Positions 21,959 to 28,732 of a DNA stretch of 31,249 nt are shown here, piece after piece. The position numbers and the translations under genes are program-made. The stretch lies in contig CARMXJ010000013.1 of assembly GCA_949025205.1 (NCBI GenBank), positions 1-31,249 on the forward strand. The letters run 5' to 3'. The DNA is from an uncultured Bacilli bacterium (lineage in GTDB: Bacteria; Bacillota_I; Bacilli_A; RF39; UBA660). Position 1 is the stretch's first letter; every line of letters begins with the position of its first letter. The notes beneath the pieces are model-generated. The model worked only from the letters and a program-made list of their open reading frames with translations, ran no database searches and was not told the DNA's origin.

Positions 21959-23703
21959 TAATGAAGGGGCAAAAGATTAGTGACCGTTACCAAATCATAA
22001 AAAGTATCGGCGAAGGGGGTATGGCCAACGTATATTTAGCATACGATACCATTCTCGACCGAAATGTGGCCATAAAACTTTTACGAGGAGATTTAGCAAA
22101 CGATGAAAAATTTGTCCATCGTTTCCAAAGAGAAGCCTTATCGGCGAGTAGTTTGAATCATCCCAATATTGTGGAGGTTTACGATGTGGGAGAAGATAAC
22201 GGCGACTACTATATCGTAATGGAATACATAGAAGGAAGACACCTAAAAGATTTAATCAAAAAACGAGGAAAACTAACTACAAGTGAAGTAATCGATATCA
22301 TGATGCAAATCACCGATGGCATGAGCGTTGCCCATGACTCCTATATTATCCACCGAGATATCAAACCACAAAATATCATGATTTTAGAAAATGGTCTCGT
22401 AAAAATCACCGATTTTGGTATTGCTATGGCGATGAACGCGACTCAACTTACCCAAACCAATTCTGTTATGGGAAGTGTTCATTATATTCCACCAGAACAA
22501 GCAAGTGGAAAAGGGGCAAGCTTACAAAGCGATATCTATTCCATGGGAATTGTAATGTATGAACTTTTAACAGGAAAGCTTCCCTTTAGAGGAGACAATG
22601 CTGTAGAAATCGCTTTAAAGCATTTAAAAGAACCAATGCCAGACATTAAAGAAGAACTCCCTAATCTTACACAATCCATTGCTAACATTATTTTACGAGC
22701 AACTGCTAAAAATCCAAAAAATCGTTATACCGATGCCAGAGAAATGCATGAAGATTTAAAAACATGTATGTCTGATGCAAGGCTTCATGAAAAAAAGATA
22801 GAATTTAAATATCCAGAAAACAATTTTGAAGATACTAAAATATCGAAAATGTTAAAAGATACAACCAAAAAAGAAAGTGAAGGAGGGTCTCCTATAGCAA
22901 AGCAAATAACGAAAGATGATTTAAAAAAACAAAACAAACTGTTAATTATTTTAGCTTGTATTTTTACAGGATTAGTAGTCATTATTACATCTGTAGTAGT
23001 TTTAATTCCTATTATCACAAACGAAAAAGAAATCGAAGTACCAGATGTTGCCAACATGACAATAAACGAAGCAGTCAAAACCTTACAAGATGCAGGTTTT
23101 AAAATCAGCGATGAACAACAAGAGCAATCCTCAAGTGAAGTAGAAGAAGGACACGTTATTAAAACAAACCCAGTAACTGGAAGCAAGAGAACCAAAAATA
23201 CAACCATAACACTATATGTATCTATGGGGGATACAAAAATTACCATTGAAAATTATATAGGCAAAAATTACTTAGAAATAAAAGGAGCGTTGGAAGCAAA
23301 GGGCTTACAAGTATTAGTAGAAAAGAAAGATGTAGATAACCCAGAAGCAGCCAAAGATGGGGAAATCATTGACCAATCAGCTAAAGGGGGAGAAAAACTT
23401 TCAGTTGGAGATACAATCACTTTATATATCCCTAATATTATTAGCAAATATCCAAACTTTACGGATGGAAGTTTTACAGTAGAAGAAATTAGAAGTTTCT
23501 GTGAAGAATATGGAATCAATTTAAAAGTAGAAGAAGTGGTCTCTAGTGAAGAGGCAGGAACCATTATTGGGCAAGACAAGCCGGAAGGCTTTACGATACG
23601 AGCAGGGGTAACTTTAACAATTAAAGTAGCCAAACAAGATGAAAATGCAAGTGGCAATGACACTTGTGATGATGCTGCAAGAGAACTAGGACAATGTGAC
23701 TAA
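21955..23703 (+). CDS. prkC: Membrane PASTA-domain serine/threonine kinase
   Basis: PrkC senses muropeptides or lipid II outside and phosphorylates cytosolic proteins. The 582 residues contain the kinase domain (about 10-270: glycine loop GEGGMANV 19-26, Lys41, HRDIKPQN with Asp135, DFG 153-155), a linker and one membrane segment (about 329-355). Three PASTA repeats follow outside (about 358-428, 429-495 and 500-565). PASTA 1 starts EVPDVANMTINEAV. PASTA 2 (ENYIGKNYLEIKGALEAKGL) lacks the usual P-x-V start. The C-terminal tail ends with two cysteines (DTCDD...LGQCD), uncommon for an exposed Firmicutes tail. The first ATG overlaps the prpC TGA; an ATG at 21961 gives MKGQKISDRY and is equally plausible. 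Confidence 0.96.
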   Translation: MIMKGQKISDRYQIIKSIGEGGMANVYLAYDTILDRNVAIKLLRGDLANDEKFVHRFQREALSASSLNHPNIVEVYDVGEDNGDYYIVMEYIEGRHLKDLIKKRGKLTTSEVIDIMMQITDGMSVAHDSYIIHRDIKPQNIMILENGLVKITDFGIAMAMNATQLTQTNSVMGSVHYIPPEQASGKGASLQSDIYSMGIVMYELLTGKLPFRGDNAVEIALKHLKEPMPDIKEELPNLTQSIANIILRATAKNPKNRYTDAREMHEDLKTCMSDARLHEKKIEFKYPENNFEDTKISKMLKDTTKKESEGGSPIAKQITKDDLKKQNKLLIILACIFTGLVVIITSVVVLIPIITNEKEIEVPDVANMTINEAVKTLQDAGFKISDEQQEQSSSEVEEGHVIKTNPVTGSKRTKNTTITLYVSMGDTKITIENYIGKNYLEIKGALEAKGLQVLVEKKDVDNPEAAKDGEIIDQSAKGGEKLSVGDTITLYIPNIISKYPNFTDGSFTVEEIRSFCEEYGINLKVEEVVSSEEAGTIIGQDKPEGFTIRAGVTLTIKVAKQDENASGNDTCDDAARELGQCD

Positions 23704-24530
23704 TGCAAGGGAAAATAATCAAAATTGTAAGTAATTTATATACAGTAGAAACCAAAGACAAAAAAATAGAATGTCGCGCTAGAGGAAAATTTAGAAACGA
23801 TAAAGTGACCCCTCTAGTGGGGGATTTATGTACTATTGATGAAGAAAATGCCTACATTTTAGAAATTTTACCCCGAAAGAACTTCTTAACTCGACCTATG
23901 ATTGCCAATGTTGATGTAGCGTTGATTGTTGCTAGTGTAAAAAAACCAGACTTATCTTTAAATTTACTAGACAAAATGCTATCGGTAATTGAAACCAGCA
24001 AAATAAAACCGGTTATTTGCTTTTCTAAGTTAGATTTGGTAACAAAGCAAGAACAAAAAGCAATAAAAAAATTAATGAAGTACTACAAAAGTATTGGGTA
24101 TACTGTCATAACGAATGAAAATGCTAGAAAATTAAATAAAATATTAAAAAATAAAATAGTAGTAATTACAGGACAAACTGGGGCTGGAAAAAGTACACTT
24201 TTAAATAAAATAGACAAATCCTTAAATCTCAAAACGGATGAAATATCAGAAAGTTTAGGAAGAGGAAAACATACCACAAGACACGTAGAACTCTTTTCAT
24301 TTAAAAAGTTTTTCATTGCGGATACTCCCGGATTTTCAAGTATTGATTTTCACGAGATATCCAAAGAAGAGATACGAAATAGTTTTCGAGAATTTAAAAA
24401 GTATGTTTGCCCTTTTAAAGATTGTATGCATGCCAAAGAAAAAGAATGTAGTGTCAAAAAAGCAGTAGAACAAAAAGAAATTTTACAATCTAGATACGAA
24501 AATTATTTAGATTTTATAAAGAATAAATAG
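23703..24530 (+). CDS. rsgA: Small ribosomal subunit biogenesis GTPase
   Basis: RsgA is a circularly permuted GTPase that helps 30S maturation. The 275 residues show an N-terminal OB fold, then G4 (SKLD 108-111) before G1 (GQTGAGKST 157-165) and G3 (DTPG 207-210), the family's permuted order. The C-terminal zinc site has Cys236, Cys241, His243 and Cys249 in the pattern C-P-F-x-D-C-x-H-...-C. The SESLGRGKHTTRH segment is the conserved switch region. TAATG overlap with prkC and the lack of a clear ribosome binding site indicate translation coupled to prkC. The prkC-rsgA-rpe order is conserved in Firmicutes. Confidence 0.96.
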   Translation: MQGKIIKIVSNLYTVETKDKKIECRARGKFRNDKVTPLVGDLCTIDEENAYILEILPRKNFLTRPMIANVDVALIVASVKKPDLSLNLLDKMLSVIETSKIKPVICFSKLDLVTKQEQKAIKKLMKYYKSIGYTVITNENARKLNKILKNKIVVITGQTGAGKSTLLNKIDKSLNLKTDEISESLGRGKHTTRHVELFSFKKFFIADTPGFSSIDFHEISKEEIRNSFREFKKYVCPFKDCMHAKEKECSVKKAVEQKEILQSRYENYLDFIKNK

Positions 24531-24540
24531 GAGAATTTTA

Positions 24541-25179
24541 ATGAAAGTATCTGTATCTTTTTTAGGAACAAGTAATTTTTACAAAACAATAGAAAGTATC
24601 AACAAGTCTACAGCAGACTATATTCATGTTGATGTTGCAGATGGGTTACTGGTTAATAATAGAACACCATTTGATAAAACCATGTTGGATGCATTAAAAA
24701 AAAGCAAAAAGAAAAAAGAAGTTCATTTAATGACTTTACATTTAAAAAAATTCATCGAAGTATTTTCTTATATTAAACCAGAATATATTATTTATGAATT
24801 TGAAGCAACAACCAAGCATAAAGAAATAATAAAATACATCAAAGAACAAAACTGTAAAGTAGGAATAGCCATAAGCCCATTAACAAAGTTAGAAGCTCTA
24901 GAACCCTACTTAAAAAAAATTGACCAAGTTCTTGTAATGTCTATCATTCCAGGATATGGAGGCCAAAAATTTCTTAAAGATACACCAGAAAGAATAAAAA
25001 AGATAATAGAATTAAGGGAAAAATGCAAAGCCAATTTTATGGTAAATGTAGACGGTGGAATTAATAAAGAAAGTATGGAATGTCTAAAAGATATTCCATT
25101 GGATAGAGTAGCATCAGGTTCCTATATCTGGAAAAGTGTAAACTTTGATGAAAGAATTAAAATTTTAAAAAGTAGATAA
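24541..25179 (+). CDS. rpe: Ribulose-phosphate 3-epimerase
   Basis: Rpe interconverts ribulose 5-phosphate and xylulose 5-phosphate in the pentose phosphate pathway. The 212 residues form a TIM barrel with the metal ligands His29 and Asp31 (IHVDVADG), His62 (VHLM) and Asp171 (VDGGI), and the phosphate loop PGYGGQKF (137-144). Some consensus positions differ: the usual H-x-D-V-M-D-G-x-F-V-P-N reads HVDVADGLLVNN, so the active-site Met is Ala, and the N-terminal P-S-I-L strand reads VSVSFLG. All metal ligands remain, so activity is likely. GGAG is seven bases before the ATG. It is the last gene of the prkC operon, closed by a strong terminator. Confidence 0.93.
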   Translation: MKVSVSFLGTSNFYKTIESINKSTADYIHVDVADGLLVNNRTPFDKTMLDALKKSKKKKEVHLMTLHLKKFIEVFSYIKPEYIIYEFEATTKHKEIIKYIKEQNCKVGIAISPLTKLEALEPYLKKIDQVLVMSIIPGYGGQKFLKDTPERIKKIIELREKCKANFMVNVDGGINKESMECLKDIPLDRVASGSYIWKSVNFDERIKILKSR

Positions 25180-25208
25180 ATTTCTTTAAGATAAGAAAAA
25201 AAGAAAAG

Positions 25209-25256
25209 ATTGTTTAAATAAAAGGAATTTTTGTTTAGACAATTTTTTTGTTTTTT
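25209..25256 (+). terminator. Strong terminator after rpe
   Basis: A 15-bp stem with two G-T pairs, ATTGTTTAAATAAAA (25209-25223) with TTTTGTTTAGACAAT (25229-25243), has a five-base loop and is followed by a long T-rich tract. Confidence 0.85.
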
Positions 25257-25280
25257 GAAAAGATTTATAAAATTTAAGAT

Positions 25281-25309
25281 TTGCATTTCTTTTTTTCGCT
25301 TGCTATCTT
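25281..25309 (+). promoter_or_regulatory. Promoter of the Rpn-family gene
   Basis: TTGCAT (25281-25286), a 17-base spacer and TATCTT (25304-25309), 25 bases before the ATG. The ribosome binding site (GAAAGAGAG) is weak. Confidence 0.5.
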
Positions 25310-25333
25310 GTCTTTAGAAAGAGAGCGATTTTT

Positions 25334-26248
25334 ATGGATTTAAAAAATATAAATTTAATGAATGATGCATTGTTTAAAGCGATGATGTGTCACAAAAACA
25401 ATAGAGAATTGGTGGTAGACTTATTACATGTTCTAACCAATATACCAAAAGAAAAATTAAAAGATGCCACCTATATAAGTGGAGAAGAAATACCAAAAAG
25501 AGTCTGGATGCAAAAAAAGCAAATAACGGATATGTCCGTTATCATAGATAATAAACAACGGATTATCATTGAAATGAATCAAGAAGAAGTAAAAAATATC
25601 TTTGAAAAAAACAGCGCCTATGCTTTTTCAGTCGTGATAGAAACAACACACAAAAATATAGAAGCCTATCCAAAAGTAATTCTTATTAATATAGATAATT
25701 TTAATAAATACAAAACCGATAAACCAATTTTAAATTTTGAATTAAAAGATGAAGAAGGCCACACGGAAACCCATTTATACCAATCCATTCACTTAGTTCT
25801 TGAAAATATTGAAAATAGAAAGTACAATGTAGATGAAGAAATAAAGAAATTTGCAAGATTTTTAAAAGATAGAGATTTAGAAAAACTTGCCAATGAATTT
25901 AAAGGAGAAAAAAAGTATATGGCAGCGATAAGAACGGTGGAAGAATTATCTACAAATCCTGAAATGGTAGGATATTACGATTATGAAGAAGCAAAAAAAC
26001 AAGAATTAGAAGATGCTAAAGCTTTTGCAATAGAGAAAGGACTTGAGCAAGGACTTGAGCAAGGATTAAAAAAAGGTTTAGAGCAAGGTTTAGAAAAAGG
26101 ATTAAAACAAGGTCTACAAGAAGGGATAAAGCAAGAAAAAATGGACATTGCTAAAAAAATGTTAGGCATGGAAACAAATACAGTAGAACAAATCTCTCAA
26201 ATAACTGGTTTATCAATAGAAGAAATTAAAAAATTACAAAATAGATAA
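25334..26248 (+). CDS. Rpn-family PD-(D/E)XK nuclease (recombination-promoting nuclease/putative transposase)
   Basis: The 304-residue product begins NLMNDALFKAMMCHKNN, the typical 'D-x-x-F-K-x-[LM]' opening of Rpn/PDDEXK_2 proteins. The nuclease core is DMSVIIDNKQRIIIEMNQ (Asp66, Glu80), with Asn82 where relatives have Gln or Lys. A helical region follows. At about 235-268 a run of four-residue GLEQ/GLKK/GLEK/GLKQ units comes before an HTH-like end (VEQISQITGLSIEEIKKLQ). The gapped GxxxG-type tail is common in this family and may be an oligomerisation helix. Rpn proteins act in RecA-independent recombination or as phage defence in some strains. It stands alone between rpe and rpmB, so it is probably an accessory insertion. 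Confidence 0.85.
   Translation: MDLKNINLMNDALFKAMMCHKNNRELVVDLLHVLTNIPKEKLKDATYISGEEIPKRVWMQKKQITDMSVIIDNKQRIIIEMNQEEVKNIFEKNSAYAFSVVIETTHKNIEAYPKVILINIDNFNKYKTDKPILNFELKDEEGHTETHLYQSIHLVLENIENRKYNVDEEIKKFARFLKDRDLEKLANEFKGEKKYMAAIRTVEELSTNPEMVGYYDYEEAKKQELEDAKAFAIEKGLEQGLEQGLKKGLEQGLEKGLKQGLQEGIKQEKMDIAKKMLGMETNTVEQISQITGLSIEEIKKLQNR
26036..26133 (+). repeat. Tandem 12-base repeats encoding GLEQ-type units
   Basis: About eight imperfect 12-base units (GGACTTGAGCAA and variants such as GGTTTAGAGCAA, GGATTAAAACAA) lie in tandem and in frame in the Rpn gene. Each adds four residues, so unit gain or loss would change length without a frameshift. Confidence 0.85.
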
Positions 26249-26253
26249 AAAAA

Positions 26254-26277
26254 GAATTCATTATTTGAACTCTTTTT
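26254..26277. terminator. Bidirectional terminator between the Rpn gene and rpmB
   Basis: GAATTCA (26254-26260) pairs with TGAACTC (26266-26272), with one G-T pair and loop TTATT. T5 follows on the + strand and T7 on the - strand, serving both convergent genes. Confidence 0.8.
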
Positions 26278-26278
26278 A

Positions 26279-26437
26279 TTAAGCAGATTTTTTAGCTTCT
26301 CTAGCACTAATTAAAACGGTTTTTCCATTGATTTTTTTCTTTTGTAAATTTGGTTTTTGTCTACTTTTAGTAGCGTTACAAGCCTTACTTCTTAAATTTA
26401 CAGTTAAAGGTTTCTTTTTTGATACGTTTGTTGCCAT
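26279..26437 (-). CDS. rpmB: Large-subunit ribosomal protein bL28 (short form)
   Basis: This short gene encodes 52 residues. The middle, NLRSKACNATKSRQKPNLQK, matches the bL28 signature 'G-N-x-x-S-H-A-x-N-x-T/S-K-R-x-x-x-P-N-L-Q-K', and the end, INGKTVLISAREAKKS, matches 'V-x-G-x-x-x-x-V-S-A-R-x-x-x-x'. At 52 residues it is about ten shorter than the Bacillus protein. The N-terminus lacks the R-K-C-x-x-T/C-G-K segment, reading MATNVSKKKPLTV. GGAGGTGG precedes the ATG. A strong promoter lies upstream and a terminator directly after the stop. It is a component of the 50S subunit and appears monocistronic. Confidence 0.88.
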   Translation of the reverse strand: MATNVSKKKPLTVNLRSKACNATKSRQKPNLQKKKINGKTVLISAREAKKSA

Positions 26438-26467
26438 TTTGCCACCTCCAAAATTTCTTTCTATAAA

Positions 26468-26496
26468 ATAGTATCATTAATTGAGAATGAAGTCAA
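26468..26496 (-). promoter_or_regulatory. Promoter of rpmB
   Basis: On the minus strand: TTGACT (26496-26491), a 17-base spacer and TACTAT (26473-26468), about 31 bases before the rpmB start. It begins right after the helD stop codon. Confidence 0.7.
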
Positions 26497-26499
26497 ACA

Positions 26500-28506
26500 T
26501 TATTCATAAATGCAGAGTTCATGTTGCGCCCTTGTTATGGCAACATAGTATAGCTTTTTCTCCTCTTCGGTAAAATGGTTGAAGGAATTTTGATAGATAA
26601 TAACGGCATCGAATTCTAATCCCTTTGCCAAATAAGCGGGCATGATTACAAAATCTTTGATAAATTCTTCGGTATGTACATCTACATAAGATAAAGAAAA
26701 ATCTTGTTTCAAATTCTCAAACAATTCTTTTGCAGCCAGGCTATTTTTAGTGATAATAGCCAAAGACTTATAATTGGATTTTAATCTTTTTATATCTTCA
26801 TGTAAGTAATTAGCATTGTTTCGAATGACAACGGGTTTATTTATATTTTTACGAATAGCACATACATGATTTAAATTCAAAATTTGATTTGCATATTCGA
26901 TGATTTCTTCACTAGAACGATAGGTCTTAGTAAGTTCAATATATTTCCCAGGAAATAGAGAAGAAAGTTCATTCAAATTATCATAATTGTAAAAGGGATT
27001 AATATTTTGATGAACATCTCCTAAAATAGTAAAAGAAGACTTCTTAAATATTTTAGATAAAATGAGATATTGCAAATAGCTGTAGTCTTGTGCTTCATCA
27101 ATTACAACTTGTTCAATATACTTCTCGTAATAAAACCCTTCCATTAAACCTTTTAAATAGACAAGAAGGAGTGCATCATCATAACGAATTTCCTTTGTGT
27201 TATTTAGCCTTTTTATTTCGCTATCTAAAATTGGAACTGTAAAAAAATCACTTTTGTAAAATAGTTGCAAAATGAGTTTATAATCCTTTTTAAACCCAAG
27301 AGCTTCTAATAACAACTTGTGATAAGTTGCCTTCTTTTTCTTACTTCCATTGTAATTGTTTTCGCTCATTTTAACAGCCATATGAAGAATTCTTTCAAAG
27401 AAAGGCAAAGAAGAGTAGCGTTCATGAAATAAATAATTTAACTCCTCACGTGAATAAGAATAAACTTTGTTCTCCGTAAATCCTTTTTGAAAAGAAATGT
27501 TTTTTTCTAAATGGGAGACAAAATCTTCTACATCCTTTATAATTTTATTACTTTGTTTGTATTTTAATACTTCTATTGAATTGTTACTCCCTAAATAATA
27601 GCGATTTAAAAAATCAATGTAGGATTCTACAGTTTTATATTCTTTAATCATTTTATTTAAATAATCATGGAATGTCGTTTGTAATGTATTTTCTTCACCA
27701 AGTTCTGGTAATACATTGGAAATATATTCTGTAAAAATTTGATTAGGAGAAAAGATTAAAACTTTGTCAGAAGATAAATTTTTAATTTTATAAAGTAAAA
27801 AAGCAATACGATGAAGAGCAACACTTGTTTTTCCAGAACCAGCAATTCCTTGTACAATCAAATGTTTATCTTTAATGTTTCGAATAACACTATTTTGTTC
27901 TTGTTGAATCGTAGTGACGATGTTTTTCATCTTGTCACTGGATTCACTTGCCAAAACTTCTTGTAACACTTCATCATCTATGGTAATGGCACTATCAATA
28001 ATTCGTTTTAATTTTTGTTCTTCAATTTTATACTGGCGCTTTTGATACAAATAAGAATTAATAACACCAAGAGGAGCTTCATAAGAACAATCTCCCATTT
28101 CATAATCATAAAAAATACTACAAATTGGTGCACGCCAGTCGTAAATTAAATTGTCTAAATTTTCATCCTTTAAATAAGTCATACCAATATATATTTTTTG
28201 CTTTGGAACATCTTCTGTATCTACCACAATTGAAGCAAAATAAGGACTATCTTTGATTTTTAATAATTTTTTAAAATAATCACGCTCTCTTAATAAAAGA
28301 AAAGCTTCTTGTTCATTATCTGTGCGAACGGAATTTAACTCCTGCTTATCCATTCCTCCCTTATTTTCCCATGCATATCTACGAAATTCTTTGATTTTTT
28401 CTGCATCTTCAAAGATACCTTTTTCTAGGGTTCCAATTTTTGCATTTAAGTAGTTACACGTTTTTTTTAAGTTTTGTTCTTCTATTATTTTTTCTTGTTC
28501 GTTCAT
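26500..28506 (-). CDS. helD: HelD-type superfamily I ATPase (RNA polymerase recycling factor)
   Basis: HelD removes stalled RNA polymerase from DNA using ATP. The 668 residues start with a coiled-coil arm (1-90) that in the known protein inserts into the secondary channel. The marker IYDWRAPICSIFYDYEMG (121-138) is specific to the HelD group rather than UvrD/PcrA. Walker A is GIAGSGKT (220-227), the Q-motif is TTIQQEQNSVIR, Walker B is VVIDEAQDYSYLQ (about 467-479), and motif V/VI is AKGLEFDAVII...YYVAITRAQHEL. The protein is slightly shorter than the Bacillus one (about 770). GAAGG lies before the ATG. It is divergent from dnaE across 226 bases; rpmB follows but has its own promoter. Confidence 0.93.
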   Translation of the reverse strand: MNEQEKIIEEQNLKKTCNYLNAKIGTLEKGIFEDAEKIKEFRRYAWENKGGMDKQELNSVRTDNEQEAFLLLRERDYFKKLLKIKDSPYFASIVVDTEDVPKQKIYIGMTYLKDENLDNLIYDWRAPICSIFYDYEMGDCSYEAPLGVINSYLYQKRQYKIEEQKLKRIIDSAITIDDEVLQEVLASESSDKMKNIVTTIQQEQNSVIRNIKDKHLIVQGIAGSGKTSVALHRIAFLLYKIKNLSSDKVLIFSPNQIFTEYISNVLPELGEENTLQTTFHDYLNKMIKEYKTVESYIDFLNRYYLGSNNSIEVLKYKQSNKIIKDVEDFVSHLEKNISFQKGFTENKVYSYSREELNYLFHERYSSLPFFERILHMAVKMSENNYNGSKKKKATYHKLLLEALGFKKDYKLILQLFYKSDFFTVPILDSEIKRLNNTKEIRYDDALLLVYLKGLMEGFYYEKYIEQVVIDEAQDYSYLQYLILSKIFKKSSFTILGDVHQNINPFYNYDNLNELSSLFPGKYIELTKTYRSSEEIIEYANQILNLNHVCAIRKNINKPVVIRNNANYLHEDIKRLKSNYKSLAIITKNSLAAKELFENLKQDFSLSYVDVHTEEFIKDFVIMPAYLAKGLEFDAVIIYQNSFNHFTEEEKKLYYVAITRAQHELCIYE

Positions 28507-28732
28507 TTTTCAACCTTCTTTCTATTTTATAGAACAAAAAAATTCCCGAAAATAATCATTCGAGCTAGAAATAATTATAAGTTGTAAGTAAAAAGTCTAT
28601 TTCATTGTAACGGAAGAAAAGAATCTTGTCAATTCCTAAAAATGAGAATAAAAATCCAAAGAATGATACAAATACGCTCTTTAAGAATAAGAGATATTTT
28701 GATATAATAAAAGTACAACATGGGAGGTTTTT
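28507..28732. other. Divergent intergenic region between helD and dnaE
   Basis: 226 bases without a gene. It contains the dnaE extended -10 promoter near its right end and AT-rich sequence upstream of helD with no convincing -35/-10 pair for it. No tRNA, terminator or repeat is seen. Confidence 0.6.
28700..28708 (+). promoter_or_regulatory. Extended -10 promoter of dnaE
   Basis: TGA followed by TATAAT (28703-28708) gives the TGnTATAAT pattern, with start codon ATG at 28733 and GGGAGG in between. No clear -35 box is present. Confidence 0.6.

Noticed and set aside
22785..23663. Two minus-strand open frames inside prkC
   Set aside because: They are antisense to the transmembrane and PASTA regions, and low-complexity Val/Ser/Ile composition marks them as shadows.
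26036..26133. Possible CRISPR or other noncoding repeat array
   Set aside because: The 12-base units are in frame, contiguous without spacers, and encode a known type of protein tail.
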